Shown one piece after another: positions 23,775-34,060 of a stretch of 64,000 bases of DNA; position 1 is the stretch's first letter, and the number at the start of each line of letters is the position of its first letter. The translations under genes and the position numbers were made by a program. Source of the DNA: Kosakonia cowanii JCM 10956 = DSM 18146 (GTDB lineage: Bacteria; Pseudomonadota; Gammaproteobacteria; Enterobacterales; Enterobacteriaceae); the NCBI RefSeq assembly GCF_001975225.1, contig NZ_CP019445.1, forward strand, positions 124,001 through 188,000, read 5' to 3'. The notes beneath the pieces are model-generated. The model had not been told where the DNA came from. It made no database searches and saw only the letters and a program-made list of their open reading frames with translations.

Positions 23775-24548
23775 TTATTCGCTCTCTGCCCGACACATCG
23801 CCACGGTATCCTCGATCAGGCGGCGCGCGACGGTACCCGGCGGTGGGAGCAGCGGCAGGTCGTCATAGCGATACCAGCCAGCATCGATCAGCTCTTTGGT
23901 ATCAATGACGATCTCACCGCTCTCGTACTCGGCCATAAACGCAGTCATTAATGATTGCGGGAAGGGCCACGGCTGGGAGGTGACATAACGCAGGTTCTTG
24001 ATTTTAATCCCGCTCTCCTCCATCACCTCGCGTGCTACCGCCTGCTCCAGCGTCTCGCCGACCTCAACAAATCCGGCCAGCACGGTATACACACCATTAC
24101 GATGACGCGTATGCTGGGCAAGTAGCAGGCTATCATCGCGGCGAATAGCGACAATAATGCAGGGGGCAATTTGTGGATAGTAGCGTTCCCGGCATTGGTC
24201 GCAGAGCATCGCCCACTCGGTTTTGCTGGGGTGCATGGTGTGCCCACAGTAGCCGCAAAACTGATGCGATCGGTAAAACTCGGCCAGCTGCACGCCGCGC
24301 CCGGCTAACTGGAACAGCACGGTATCCTGATCGATCAGTAAACGTACCGATCCCATCTCGTTGGAGCGCTGCTGGCGAACAAGCCAGACGCTCTCTCCCT
24401 GCCATTCGCCGATAATTTGCGCGGGTTGACCCACAAGATCGAAATTTCCTGCCTCTCCATGTGGTAATTCTCCAGCGGGCAACCATAATTTTTGTTCATG
24501 GCTGACTATCCACCAGCCACGGTGATGAGCTTCAAGAGTTTGTACCAT
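23775..24548 (-). CDS. nudC: NADH pyrophosphatase / NAD-capped RNA decapping enzyme
   Basis: Nudix hydrolase of 257 residues that splits NAD(H) and removes NAD caps from RNA. A zinc ribbon is formed by Cys98, Cys101, Cys116 and Cys119. The Nudix box follows the pattern GX5EX7REVMEESG, starting near residue 159 (GFVEVGE). The downstream [11 protein letters not shown] motif is characteristic of NudC-type NADH pyrophosphatases. It is divergent from rsd over a short AT-rich gap and lies just upstream of hemE. Confidence 0.97.
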   Translation of the reverse strand: MVQTLEAHHRGWWIVSHEQKLWLPAGELPHGEAGNFDLVGQPAQIIGEWQGESVWLVRQQRSNEMGSVRLLIDQDTVLFQLAGRGVQLAEFYRSHQFCGYCGHTMHPSKTEWAMLCDQCRERYYPQIAPCIIVAIRRDDSLLLAQHTRHRNGVYTVLAGFVEVGETLEQAVAREVMEESGIKIKNLRYVTSQPWPFPQSLMTAFMAEYESGEIVIDTKELIDAGWYRYDDLPLLPPPGTVARRLIEDTVAMCRAESE

Positions 24549-24627
24549 TGCGCGACCTTAGCTTCACTGGCATGTTATTAACATTATTATTACATCATTT
24601 TTAATCTTACATTTTGCGGAGTCATTT

Positions 24628-25131
24628 ATGCTGAACCAGTTAGAAAGCCTGACAGAACGACTGGGGGGAAGTAACAAGCTTATCGATTTCTGGCTCAACG
24701 AACGTAAGCAGTTGCTTATCTCCTATTACAATCTGGTGGGAATCAAGCCGGGCAAAGGGTCGTACATGCAGCTTAACGAAAAAGCGCTGGATGATTTTTG
24801 CCATAACCTGGTTGAATACCTTTCCGCCGGTCATTTCACTATTTATGAACGCATCATCAATGAAATGGAAGGCGCCAGCCCACTTTTAGCGGCGACTCAG
24901 CTCTACCCGCAGCTCGAAGCCAATACCGTTGAAATCATGAAACATTATGATTCCAGCCTCGAACAGTCCATCGATGATGACAACTGCATGGAGTTCCAGC
25001 AGGCTCTCTCAGACATCGGTGAAGCGCTGGCGGCGCGTTTTACGCTGGAAGATCAGCTGATCACGCTGGCGTTTGATAACCACCTCAGCGAAAGCGCCAA
25101 TGATGAAACCGGGATGGCGCGCCCGGCTTGA
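24628..25131 (+). CDS. rsd: Anti-sigma-70 factor Rsd
   Basis: Binds the housekeeping sigma factor RpoD in stationary phase and frees core polymerase for other sigma factors. It has 167 residues, slightly longer than E. coli Rsd (158), with the difference at the C-terminus. The N-terminal half ([37 protein letters not shown]) is strongly family-like. The start is preceded by GGAG at a normal distance. It is followed by its own terminator. Confidence 0.95.
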   Translation: MLNQLESLTERLGGSNKLIDFWLNERKQLLISYYNLVGIKPGKGSYMQLNEKALDDFCHNLVEYLSAGHFTIYERIINEMEGASPLLAATQLYPQLEANTVEIMKHYDSSLEQSIDDDNCMEFQQALSDIGEALAARFTLEDQLITLAFDNHLSESANDETGMARPA

Positions 25132-25166
25132 GTTCTTAACCAATAACGCGTAGTTTAAAAAACAGT

Positions 25167-25190
25167 CCCCCGCTTCGGGCGGGGGTTTTT
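25167..25190 (+). terminator. rsd terminator
   Basis: Strong hairpin CCCCCGC-TTC-GGGCGGGGG followed by five Ts, just before the thiC leader. Confidence 0.9.
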
Positions 25191-25224
25191 CTTGTCGGAG
25201 TGCCACTCTTTTACACCCACGCTT

Positions 25225-25310
25225 TCTGAAAGCTGAGGTGTAAAAAGGCTGAGACCGTTAATTCGGGATCCGCGGAACCTGATCAGGCTAATACCTGCGA
25301 AGGGAACAAG
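25225..25310 (+). promoter_or_regulatory. TPP riboswitch (thi box) of thiCEFSGH
   Basis: Contains the conserved thiamine pyrophosphate aptamer elements in order: GAGGTG, GGCTGAGA, then GAACCTGATCAGG, CTAATACCTGCG and AAGGGAA. The element ends about 95 bp before thiC. Downstream, GAGTAAT at 25310-25316 can pair with ATTACTC at 25354-25360 and may be part of the expression platform. TPP binding is expected to lower operon expression. Confidence 0.95.
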
Positions 25311-25402
25311 AGTAATCCATCCACCACTCCACCCTCACGGGCGGTTTGCTGCTATTACTCCATCCGTCGTCTGACAAGCCATCTCCTTTGACACTGGAAT
25401 GA

Positions 25403-27297
<1,895 letters not shown>

Positions 27298-27298
<1 letters not shown>

Positions 27299-27933
27299 TG
27301 TACCAGCCTGATTTCCCGCCGGTGCCCTTTCGCCTCGGGCTCTATCCGGTGGTCGATAGCGTGGAGTGGATCGCCCGCCTGCTGGATGCAGGTGTGCGCA
27401 CCCTGCAACTGCGTATCAAAGATAAGCGCGACGAAGAGGTGGAAGCGGACGTGATGGCCGCTATTGCCCTTGCGCGCCGTTACAACGCGCGGCTGTTTAT
27501 CAACGATTACTGGCGGCTGGCGATTAAACACCAGGCCTACGGCGTGCATCTCGGTCAGGAGGATCTGGCCACTACCGACTTAACCGCCATTCGCCAGGCC
27601 GGGCTGCGGCTCGGCCTCTCCACCCATGATGATATGGAAATTGATGTCGCGCTGGCGGCACGCCCCTCCTATATCGCCCTGGGCCACGTTTTCCCGACGC
27701 AAACCAAGCAGATGCCTTCCGCTCCGCAGGGGCTGGCAACGCTTACGCGCCACGTTGCGCGGCTCGGCGACTACCCGACGGTAGCGATTGGCGGTATCAG
27801 CCTTGCGCGCGCGCCAGAGGTGCTGGCAACGGGCGTCGGCAGCATTGCCGTGGTCAGCGCCATTACCCAGGCGGATGAGTGGCAGCAGGCCACGCGGCAG
27901 CTGCTGGATCTCGCGGGGGTGGGCGATGAATGA
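27298..27933 (+). CDS. thiE: Thiamine-phosphate synthase
   Basis: Couples the pyrimidine and thiazole phosphates to thiamine phosphate. The 211-residue TIM-barrel protein carries the substrate and phosphate motifs [20 protein letters not shown], and the C-terminal AIGGI. The start overlaps the thiC stop, and its own end overlaps thiF by 8 bp, so translation is probably coupled. Confidence 0.97.
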
Positions 27934-28681
27934 TCACGACTTTATGCGCTACAGCCGCCAGATCTTGCTGGAGGAGATCGCCATCGCCGGGCAACAGAAG
28001 CTGCTCGACAGCCGGGTATTGATTGTCGGCCTTGGCGGTCTTGGCGCGCCGGCCGCCGCCTACCTGGCGGGCGCGGGTGTCGGCATGCTGGTGCTGGCGG
28101 ATGACGATGCCGTGCACCTGAGCAACCTGCAAAGACAGATCCTCTTTACCTCGCGCGACATCAACCAGCCAAAAGCCTCGGTGACAGCAGAGCGGCTGCA
28201 TCAGCTAAACCCGGAGATTGAACTGGTCTCCCTCTCACAGCGGCTCAGCGGCGACGCGCTGCTCGAAGAGGTCTCACGCGCCGATGTGGTGCTCGATTGC
28301 AGCGATAACATGCAGACCCGCCAGGCGATTAACGCCGCCTGCGTAGCGCGTAATACGCCGCTGGTTTCCGCCAGCGCCGTCGGTTTTGGCGGCCAGTTGC
28401 TGGTACTCACCCCGCCCTGGGAGCAGGGCTGCTACCGCTGCTTGTGGCCCGATGAGCGCGAACCGGAACGTAACTGCCGTACGGCGGGCATTGTCGGCCC
28501 GGTGGTCGGCATTATGGGGGCGATGCAGGCACTGGAAGCGATCAAGCTGTTAACCGGCATGCAGGCGGCGCAGGGGGAGCTGCGGCTGTTTGACGCCCGC
28601 ACCAACCTGTGGCGCACCCTCGCATTGCAGCGCGCCAGCGTCTGCCCGGTCTGCGGAGGGCATCATGCAGATTCGCGTTAA
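27926..28681 (+). CDS. thiF: ThiS adenylyltransferase
   Basis: E1-like enzyme that adenylates the C-terminus of ThiS so that sulfur can be loaded for thiazole synthesis. The 251-residue protein has the nucleotide-binding loop [19 protein letters not shown], the DNLQRQ-like segment [10 protein letters not shown], zinc cysteine pairs CYRC and CPVC, and a CRTAG motif with a conserved Cys. A longer in-frame extension upstream is ignored because it reads inside thiE out of frame. It overlaps thiE by 8 bp and thiS by 17 bp. Confidence 0.97.
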   Translation: MNDHDFMRYSRQILLEEIAIAGQQKLLDSRVLIVGLGGLGAPAAAYLAGAGVGMLVLADDDAVHLSNLQRQILFTSRDINQPKASVTAERLHQLNPEIELVSLSQRLSGDALLEEVSRADVVLDCSDNMQTRQAINAACVARNTPLVSASAVGFGGQLLVLTPPWEQGCYRCLWPDEREPERNCRTAGIVGPVVGIMGAMQALEAIKLLTGMQAAQGELRLFDARTNLWRTLALQRASVCPVCGGHHADSR

Positions 28682-28865
28682 TGATGAACCGATGACCTGC
28701 GCACAAATGCTCAGCGTTGCCGACCTGCTTAAGGAGCTTGAACAGTTAAAGCCGGGCGTCGCGCTGGCGCTAAACGAGGCGATTCTGCCGCGCGAGCGCT
28801 GGGAAGAACAACAGTTGCAGGATGGCGATCGCATCCTGCTGTTTCAGGTTATCGCAGGGGGTTGA
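28665..28865 (+). CDS. thiS: Sulfur carrier protein ThiS
   Basis: Ubiquitin-like carrier of 66 residues whose C-terminal Gly-Gly is adenylated by ThiF and becomes a thiocarboxylate that gives sulfur to thiazole. The final residues QVIAGG show the required GG. The ATG at 28665 lies inside the end of thiF; thiG starts one base after its stop codon. Confidence 0.96.
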   Translation: MQIRVNDEPMTCAQMLSVADLLKELEQLKPGVALALNEAILPRERWEEQQLQDGDRILLFQVIAGG

Positions 28866-28866
28866 G

Positions 28867-29637
28867 ATGTTACGTATTGCAGATAAAACCTTTTCTTCAC
28901 GCCTCTTTACCGGCACGGGAAAATTCGCCACGCCGCAGCTGATGGTGGAGTCGATTCAGGCTGCGGGCAGCGAGCTGGTGACGCTGGCAATGAAGCGCGT
29001 CGATTTACGCCAGCGCAATGACGCCATTTTGCAGCCGCTGATAGACGCGGGCGTCACCCTGCTGCCAAACACCTCCGGCGCGAAAAATGCCGAAGAGGCG
29101 ATCTTTGCCGCCCAACTGGCGCGAGAAGCGCTGGGCACACACTGGCTGAAGCTGGAGATCCACCCCGATGCGCGCTGGCTGCTGCCGGACCCTATCGAAA
29201 CCCTGCGCGCGGCAGAAAAGCTGGTGCAGAGCGGGTTTGTGGTGCTGCCCTACTGCGGCGCAGATCCGGTGTTATGCAAACGGCTGGAAGAGGTGGGGTG
29301 CGCAGCCGTAATGCCGCTCGGCGCGCCGATTGGCTCGAATCAGGGCCTGGAGACCCGCGCCATGCTGGAGATCATCATTGAGCAGGCCAATGTTCCGGTG
29401 GTGATCGATGCCGGCATCGGCGCGCCAAGCCACGCCGCACTGGCGCTGGAGATGGGCGCGGATGCAGTGCTGGTCAACACCGCCATCGCCGTTGCGGATG
29501 ATCCGGTCGCCATGGCGCGCGCGTTTCGTCTGGCGGTGGAAGCCGGGGCACTGGCGCGTCGTGCCGTTCCGGGCGCCCGCCAACACTACGCCGCGGCCAC
29601 CAGCCCGCTGACCGGTTTTCTGGAGACGCTGCAATGA
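28867..29637 (+). CDS. thiG: Thiazole synthase
   Basis: Forms the thiazole phosphate ring from deoxyxylulose phosphate, ThiS thiocarboxylate and dehydroglycine. The 256 residues equal E. coli ThiG. The Schiff-base Lys is Lys95 in [10 protein letters not shown], and a phosphate-binding region is seen in VDAGIG-type sequence near residue 180. The ATG at 28867 gives MLRIADKTF, the family start. It works in complex with ThiH, whose gene overlaps its stop (ATGA). Confidence 0.97.
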   Translation: MLRIADKTFSSRLFTGTGKFATPQLMVESIQAAGSELVTLAMKRVDLRQRNDAILQPLIDAGVTLLPNTSGAKNAEEAIFAAQLAREALGTHWLKLEIHPDARWLLPDPIETLRAAEKLVQSGFVVLPYCGADPVLCKRLEEVGCAAVMPLGAPIGSNQGLETRAMLEIIIEQANVPVVIDAGIGAPSHAALALEMGADAVLVNTAIAVADDPVAMARAFRLAVEAGALARRAVPGARQHYAAATSPLTGFLETLQ

Positions 29638-30788
29638 ATACGTTTACCGACCGCTGGCGGCAGCTGAACTGGGATGATATCCGCCTGCGTATTCACAGCA
29701 AGACCACCGCTGACGTCGAGCGCGCGCTTAACGCCCGGCAAGTGACCCACGACGATATGATGGCCCTGCTCTCCCCGGCGGCCAGCGAGCTGCTGGAGCC
29801 GCTAGCGCAAAAAGCGCAGCGCCTGACCCGCCAGCGCTTTGGCAACACCGTCAGTTTTTATGTCCCGCTCTATCTGTCGAATCTCTGCGCTAATGACTGC
29901 ACCTATTGCGGTTTCTCCATGAGCAACCATTTGAAGCGCAAAACGCTGGATGAGGAGGAGATCGCTCGCGAGTGCGCTGCCCTGCGTGAACTGGGGTTTG
30001 AGCATCTGCTGCTGGTCACCGGCGAGCATCAGGGAAAAGTGGGAATGGACTATTTTCGCCGCCATTTCCCCGCTATTCGCCGCCAGTTCGCCTCATTGCA
30101 GATGGAAGTGCAGCCGCTCTCCGAAGAGGAGTATCGTGAACTAAAAGGGCTTGGGCTGGATGGCGTGATGGTCTACCAGGAGACCTACCACGAGGCGCAG
30201 TATGCCCGGCATCATCTGCGCGGCAAAAAGCAGGACTTTTTCTGGCGGCTGGAGACGCCGGATCGCCTTGGCCGTGCGGGGATCGACAAGATCGGCCTTG
30301 GCGCGCTGATGGGGTTATCCGATAGCTGGCGTGTCGACTGCTACATGGTGGCGGAGCATCTGCTCTGGTTACAGCAGCACTACTGGCAGAGCCGCTACTC
30401 GGTGTCGTTTCCTCGCCTGCGCCCCTGCGCGGGCGGGATCGAACCGGCGTCAATCATGGACGAGAAACAACTGGTGCAGACCATTTGCGCCTTTCGCCTG
30501 CTAGCACCGGATACCGAACTGTCGTTATCGACGCGCGAGTCGCCGCACTTTCGCGATCATGTTATTCCCCTCGCCATCAACAATGTCAGTGCGTTTTCTA
30601 AAACGCAGCCCGGCGGCTATGCCGACGATCACCCGGAGCTGGAGCAGTTCTCGCCCCATGATGGACGTCGCCCGGAGGCGGTCGCCGATGCGCTGATCGC
30701 CCGTGGGCTGCAACCGGTGTGGAAAGACTGGGATAGCTGGCTGGGACGGGTGCCGCAAAAAAAGAGTAATACGCTGATAAACAGTTAA
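29634..30788 (+). CDS. thiH: Tyrosine lyase (2-iminoacetate synthase)
   Basis: Radical SAM enzyme that splits tyrosine into dehydroglycine and p-cresol for thiazole formation. The 384-residue protein has the CxxxCxxC cluster motif at Cys85, Cys89 and Cys92 (CANDCTYC). The C-terminus is a few residues longer than in E. coli (377). It is the last gene of thiCEFSGH. No T-run terminator follows; two GC-rich inverted repeats lie just downstream. Confidence 0.97.
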   Translation: MNTFTDRWRQLNWDDIRLRIHSKTTADVERALNARQVTHDDMMALLSPAASELLEPLAQKAQRLTRQRFGNTVSFYVPLYLSNLCANDCTYCGFSMSNHLKRKTLDEEEIARECAALRELGFEHLLLVTGEHQGKVGMDYFRRHFPAIRRQFASLQMEVQPLSEEEYRELKGLGLDGVMVYQETYHEAQYARHHLRGKKQDFFWRLETPDRLGRAGIDKIGLGALMGLSDSWRVDCYMVAEHLLWLQQHYWQSRYSVSFPRLRPCAGGIEPASIMDEKQLVQTICAFRLLAPDTELSLSTRESPHFRDHVIPLAINNVSAFSKTQPGGYADDHPELEQFSPHDGRRPEAVADALIARGLQPVWKDWDSWLGRVPQKKSNTLINS

Positions 30789-30821
30789 TTTTCTTGCGGC
30801 CTGTTACGTAAAGTGAAATTC

Positions 30822-30910
30822 GGGCGCTGGCACCACAGCGCCCGCTGCGGCAACCTTGCTTCGTCAGCGTACACTGACCGGAGCGGGCGCCGTTCCCCTC
30901 TCCCGCTCCG
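30822..30910. repeat. Two GC-rich inverted repeats after thiH
   Basis: CGGGCGCTG (30822-30830) pairs with CAGCGCCCG (30837-30845) across a six-base loop. GGAGCGGG (30881-30888) pairs with CCCGCTCC (30903-30910). Neither is followed by a T-run, so they may be RNA-stabilising or Rho-related structures. The rest of the 337-bp gap 30789-31125 holds the promoter of the PTS pair and no gene. Confidence 0.6.
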
Positions 30911-31033
30911 CCCCCCCTTTGGCAGGTACGCTGCTTATCACGCTGAAAAACAGCGCGACCAACGACGGTCATGCAAGGAGTGAAACGAAGTGATGTCAGG
31001 TTGTAACCGGTTTCACATTCGCTGCCCTTTCTT

Positions 31034-31095
31034 TGTGATGCCAGACACACAATCACCGTAAAGCGGTTGTTGAAGTCAACGCCGACGGATAATTA
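31034..31095 (+). promoter_or_regulatory. Predicted CRP-dependent promoter of the PTS pair
   Basis: TGTGATGCCAGACACA at 31034-31049 matches the CRP half-sites TGTGA-N6-TCACA at 9 of 10 positions. A weak -35 TTGTTG (31067-31072) and -10 TAATTA (31090-31095) follow with 17-bp spacing. The implied start near 31102 puts the CRP centre at about -61, the usual class I position. The match is read from sequence; function is inferred. Confidence 0.55.
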
Positions 31096-31125
31096 TCAAT
31101 TATCCCATCAACACCGAGGCTGACT

Positions 31126-31431
31126 ATGAAAAACATCGTTTTATGCTGTGCAGCAGGTATGTCCACCAGCATGTTGGTGCAACGAATGAAAGACGCGGCG
31201 CAAAAGAAAGGCGTCGAGGTCACCATCAAAGCGGTTCCTGTTGCGGACTTTAAAGATGAGATTGCAACGGCAGATATCGTGTTGCTGGGGCCGCAGGTGA
31301 AGTATGAGCAGGCAAAACTGCAGGCGCAGGCCGAGCCGCTGGGCAAGAAGGTGGCGGTGATCGATATGATGGATTACGGCATGATGAAAGGCGATGTCGT
31401 ACTGGAAAAAGCCCTTAAGCTGCTGGAGTGA
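31126..31431 (+). CDS. PTS lactose/cellobiose-family IIB component
   Basis: Cytoplasmic phosphocarrier of 101 residues, resembling ChbB and CelA. The phosphorylated Cys is Cys8 in the loop CCAAGMSTS. A GAGG ribosome site precedes the ATG. IIB would take phosphate from the IIA encoded just downstream and pass it to a sugar bound by a membrane IIC subunit, probably a beta-linked disaccharide such as a chitooligosaccharide or cellobiose; the sugar cannot be read from sequence. No IIC gene is present here. The gene is absent from this locus in E. coli. Confidence 0.9.
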   Translation: MKNIVLCCAAGMSTSMLVQRMKDAAQKKGVEVTIKAVPVADFKDEIATADIVLLGPQVKYEQAKLQAQAEPLGKKVAVIDMMDYGMMKGDVVLEKALKLLE

Positions 31432-31435
31432 GCGC

Positions 31436-31753
31436 GTGGAAGAGTTAGAAACCATCATTATGGAACTGCTGGTCAACGCCGGTGCGGCGCGCAGCCAGGC
31501 ACTGACCGCGCTGCAGATGGCGCGCAAAGGCGATTTCGACGACGCGGAAAAAGCGATGGAGGAGTCACGCGAATTTGTTAAAGCCGCCCACAAAATCCAG
31601 ACCCAGCTAATCGGTCTGGACGAAGGCACCGGTAAACTGCCGGTCAATCTGATCACCGTTCACTCGCAGGACCACCTGATGAACGCGATGGTCATCCAGG
31701 ATCTGGCCGACGACCTGATTGAGATCTACCGCAGGCTTCCCCCGCGCGCTTGA
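31436..31753 (+). CDS. PTS lactose/cellobiose-family IIA component
   Basis: Small helical trimer-forming phosphocarrier of 105 residues, similar to ChbA and LacF. The motif VHSQDHLMNAM carries the phosphorylated His76 and the metal-binding Asp79. The GTG at 31436 is preferred because the GGAG at the IIB stop is well placed and the resulting EELETIIMELLVNAG start aligns with ChbA; an ATG at 31460 would cut into the first helix. It starts 4 bp after IIB, so the two are co-translated. A terminator follows, which shows the unit has only two genes. Confidence 0.88.
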   Translation: MEELETIIMELLVNAGAARSQALTALQMARKGDFDDAEKAMEESREFVKAAHKIQTQLIGLDEGTGKLPVNLITVHSQDHLMNAMVIQDLADDLIEIYRRLPPRA

Positions 31754-31776
31754 TTGTCGCTTCAGTCCCATAAGAG

Positions 31777-31801
31777 ACGCCCGCTTTACCGGGCGTTTTT
31801 T
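31777..31801 (+). terminator. Terminator of the PTS pair
   Basis: Stem ACGCCCG / CGGGCGT with a six-base loop and six Ts, 23 bp after the IIA stop. Confidence 0.88.
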
Positions 31802-31889
31802 ATTGCTGCCAAAACGGTGAGGTGTATTCCGCGTCGTTTTATGGCACAACATGGCATTCGCCGATCGTAATCACCACCGCAGGTGCCTG

Positions 31890-32927
31890 ATGCCCGCCAT
31901 TCCCGTTCCGTTTTTTACCCTCTCCCTGCTACTGATGCTGCTGGCGAAGGTCTGGCTACAACGCCCCTCCGGCTATCGCACTCTCGCCACCTTTATCACC
32001 GGCTGTACGCTGCTGGTGCTGATGACGGCGCTGCGCTGGCAATTTGATGCGCTAATTTTGCGACAACTACAGTCGATGCTGGCGATTGCGCTACCGCCGC
32101 TGGCATGGCGCTGTTTTGCCCGCGTCACCGATCAAAGCCGTACCTCTGAACGCCTTGCCTCGCTGCTGCCACCTGCCATCGCGCTGGCGCTGAACCTGAT
32201 TGCGCCTATGTCTACCGACTTTGTTCTGATGCTGCTCTACATCGGTTACGGCGGCGCGTTGATTTGGACCGCTCACCGGGGCGCGGATGCCTTTGTGCTG
32301 GCGCGGTTAACAGATGCGCGTAGCACCTCGGTGATGGCCTTTCTTGCCGGGGCGTTTCTCTGCTTTAGCGGCCTGACCGATCTGGCGATTATGCTCGACT
32401 TCGCCTGGTATGACGGCTTGCAGGCACCGCGCCTCGTCGCCCTCTCGCAGGCGATACTGCTGCCGTTTATCTGCCTCGCTATTCTCTACAGCGGCAAGAA
32501 AATGCCCGCCGCTGCTGAAACACCGCTAATACCGCCAGCCGACGTACAAAGCGTGGAGTTGGACAGCGATCTGGTGACGCTCTGCGAAAAGCTGGAGAGG
32601 CGCCTTACTGAACAGCAGCTGTTTCTCAATAGCGACCTGACGCTCGATCTGCTGGCGAGAAAATGGGTGATCCCTGCGCGCCAGATTTCGCGGGCGGTTA
32701 ATGCGGTGCGCGGCTGCAATGTCTCACAGTGGATTAACGGCTTTCGCATTCACTATGCCCAACATCTGCTGCTCACCACCGACGCGCCCGTCACCAGCAT
32801 CATGCTGGATGCTGGCTTTGCCACCAAATCCAACTTTAACCGCGAGTTTGTGCGTATCAGCGGCGTGAGTCCGACGGAGTTTCGCCGCGCGGTGGGTAAT
32901 CCAGTGCCTGTTGCAGAAAAGCCGTGA
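31890..32927 (+). CDS. Membrane-anchored AraC-family regulator
   Basis: Protein of 345 residues in two parts. Residues 1 to about 205 are very hydrophobic, with roughly six or seven predicted membrane segments starting with VPFFTLSLLLMLLAKVWL. Residues about 235-335 form an AraC-type double helix-turn-helix domain (TLDLLARKWVIPARQISRAVN, then APVTSIMLDAGFATKSNFNREFVRISGVSPTEFRR). This layout is known in a minority of AraC proteins that sense signals at the membrane. The ATG at 31890 is chosen over an upstream in-frame start because AGGTG precedes it. Signal and targets are unknown; the neighbouring PTS pair and hydrolase are candidates. Confidence 0.85.
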   Translation: MPAIPVPFFTLSLLLMLLAKVWLQRPSGYRTLATFITGCTLLVLMTALRWQFDALILRQLQSMLAIALPPLAWRCFARVTDQSRTSERLASLLPPAIALALNLIAPMSTDFVLMLLYIGYGGALIWTAHRGADAFVLARLTDARSTSVMAFLAGAFLCFSGLTDLAIMLDFAWYDGLQAPRLVALSQAILLPFICLAILYSGKKMPAAAETPLIPPADVQSVELDSDLVTLCEKLERRLTEQQLFLNSDLTLDLLARKWVIPARQISRAVNAVRGCNVSQWINGFRIHYAQHLLLTTDAPVTSIMLDAGFATKSNFNREFVRISGVSPTEFRRAVGNPVPVAEKP

Positions 32928-33921
32928 TCGTGTCGCTAAGCCGCTGATGAATGTCAGCCCGGCTTAGCGAACCGCCATCCTCACACACAATCCCTTCGCC
33001 CGGATCCTGCGCCTCAATCAATGCTTTCGCGCCGGGCTTGCAGAGTTGCATAAAACTAAAGTGGGTTGCGCCCGTAACGCTTTGTGCCTGCTGCTTCGTC
33101 GCCGGAATGTAGTGTTGCAGATAGCCGGACTCCAGCCGGGCAGGTAACTCGTCGCTGTCGGCCTGCGCGGAGAGAATCAGCACCGGCACATTCAGTTGCG
33201 CGAGGCTCTCCGGCGTGAAACCGCGCGCCAGCCCCAAATCCAGCGAAACAACGGCTTTGATCAGCGGCTCGCGCTGGCTCTCCCTCAACGGGGCAGACGA
33301 CTCAGGACGATTGATGCCGAGGGCTGGGATCAGCTTACAGCCCGCCAGCGCGGGATGGCTTTTACAATCCGTTTGAAAACGCCCGGCATCGAAACGGGCG
33401 CCTGCCAGCTCCATCACCGTCCAGCCACCCAGCGAGTGGCCGAGCGCAGCAATGCGTCGGGTATCCACTTGACCAGCAATAGCAGGATCGCCAATCAGGT
33501 CATTCATTACGCGGCGCAAATCGCGCGGCCGCTGCCAGAGCTGCCAGGCATCCTGCTGCGCTTTATTGCGGGTGGTGGTGCCCGGATGATCGGGCGCAGC
33601 GACGATATACCCCTGCGCCGCCATGCGCTGCGCCAGCCAGTTCAGGTTGCGCCAGTTGCCGCCGTAACCGTGTGACAGCAGTAATAAGGGATGTTTACCG
33701 GTTGCGGGCTGTGCGTTACGCAGAGCCAGTGTGCCGACAAAAACCGGGTTGTCGCCCACCGTTTCCGGGGTGCCGGTTTGTGCAGTCGGATACCAGATGG
33801 CGACATCAAGCGGGCGGGCTTTATCCTCTTGCAGATGCAGCTGGCGGAAGGCGGTGTCGGCATGGGTTATGCCGCTCAGAAGAAGCGTAAAACAGAGAAT
33901 GAGTGTGCGTAGGGACATCAT
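32857..33921 (-). CDS. Secreted alpha/beta hydrolase
   Basis: Predicted periplasmic or exported hydrolase of 354 residues. A signal peptide covers about residues 1-21 (LRTLILCFTLLLSGITHA). The fold signatures are HGYGGNW at 84-90 (oxyanion region), GHSLGGWT around Ser163 (nucleophile elbow) and a late THFSF that may hold the catalytic His. The layout resembles dienelactone-hydrolase and platelet-activating-factor acetylhydrolase-like esterases; the substrate is unknown. Cys residues in DCKSHPALAGCK and LCKPGAK may form disulfides. AGGAA precedes the start. Its last 71 bp overlap the 3' end of the convergent AraC gene. Confidence 0.85.
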   Translation of the reverse strand: MMSLRTLILCFTLLLSGITHADTAFRQLHLQEDKARPLDVAIWYPTAQTGTPETVGDNPVFVGTLALRNAQPATGKHPLLLLSHGYGGNWRNLNWLAQRMAAQGYIVAAPDHPGTTTRNKAQQDAWQLWQRPRDLRRVMNDLIGDPAIAGQVDTRRIAALGHSLGGWTVMELAGARFDAGRFQTDCKSHPALAGCKLIPALGINRPESSAPLRESQREPLIKAVVSLDLGLARGFTPESLAQLNVPVLILSAQADSDELPARLESGYLQHYIPATKQQAQSVTGATHFSFMQLCKPGAKALIEAQDPGEGIVCEDGGSLSRADIHQRLSDTITAFLQQALDYPPRGETPSDSRR

Positions 33922-34020
33922 GCGTTCCTGATGGGTTAACAGAACGCTGAGTGTGCCCGTCCCTTGTGCGGCGGGCGTCCTGAAACGCGATCGAGGACCG
34001 GTTTAGCGGATTTCGGGCAT

Positions 34021-34047
34021 AAAAAAACCCGCCGAAGCGGGTTTTTA
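34021..34047 (-). terminator. rpoBC operon terminator
   Basis: Minus-strand stem AAACCCGC-TTC-GGCGGGTTT followed by a long T-run, 13 bp beyond the rpoC stop. Confidence 0.92.
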
Positions 34048-34060
34048 TAACGAGAAACGA

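Noticed and set aside
22674-23951. A 425-codon plus-strand open frame opposite hemE and nudC
   Set aside because: It spans two confidently identified genes, starts at the hemE end without a ribosome site, and shows no protein family features.
25310-25360. GAGTAAT/ATTACTC pair after the TPP aptamer as a terminator
   Set aside because: The arms are only 7 bp, the loop is long and no T-run follows, so it is noted only as a possible part of the expression platform.
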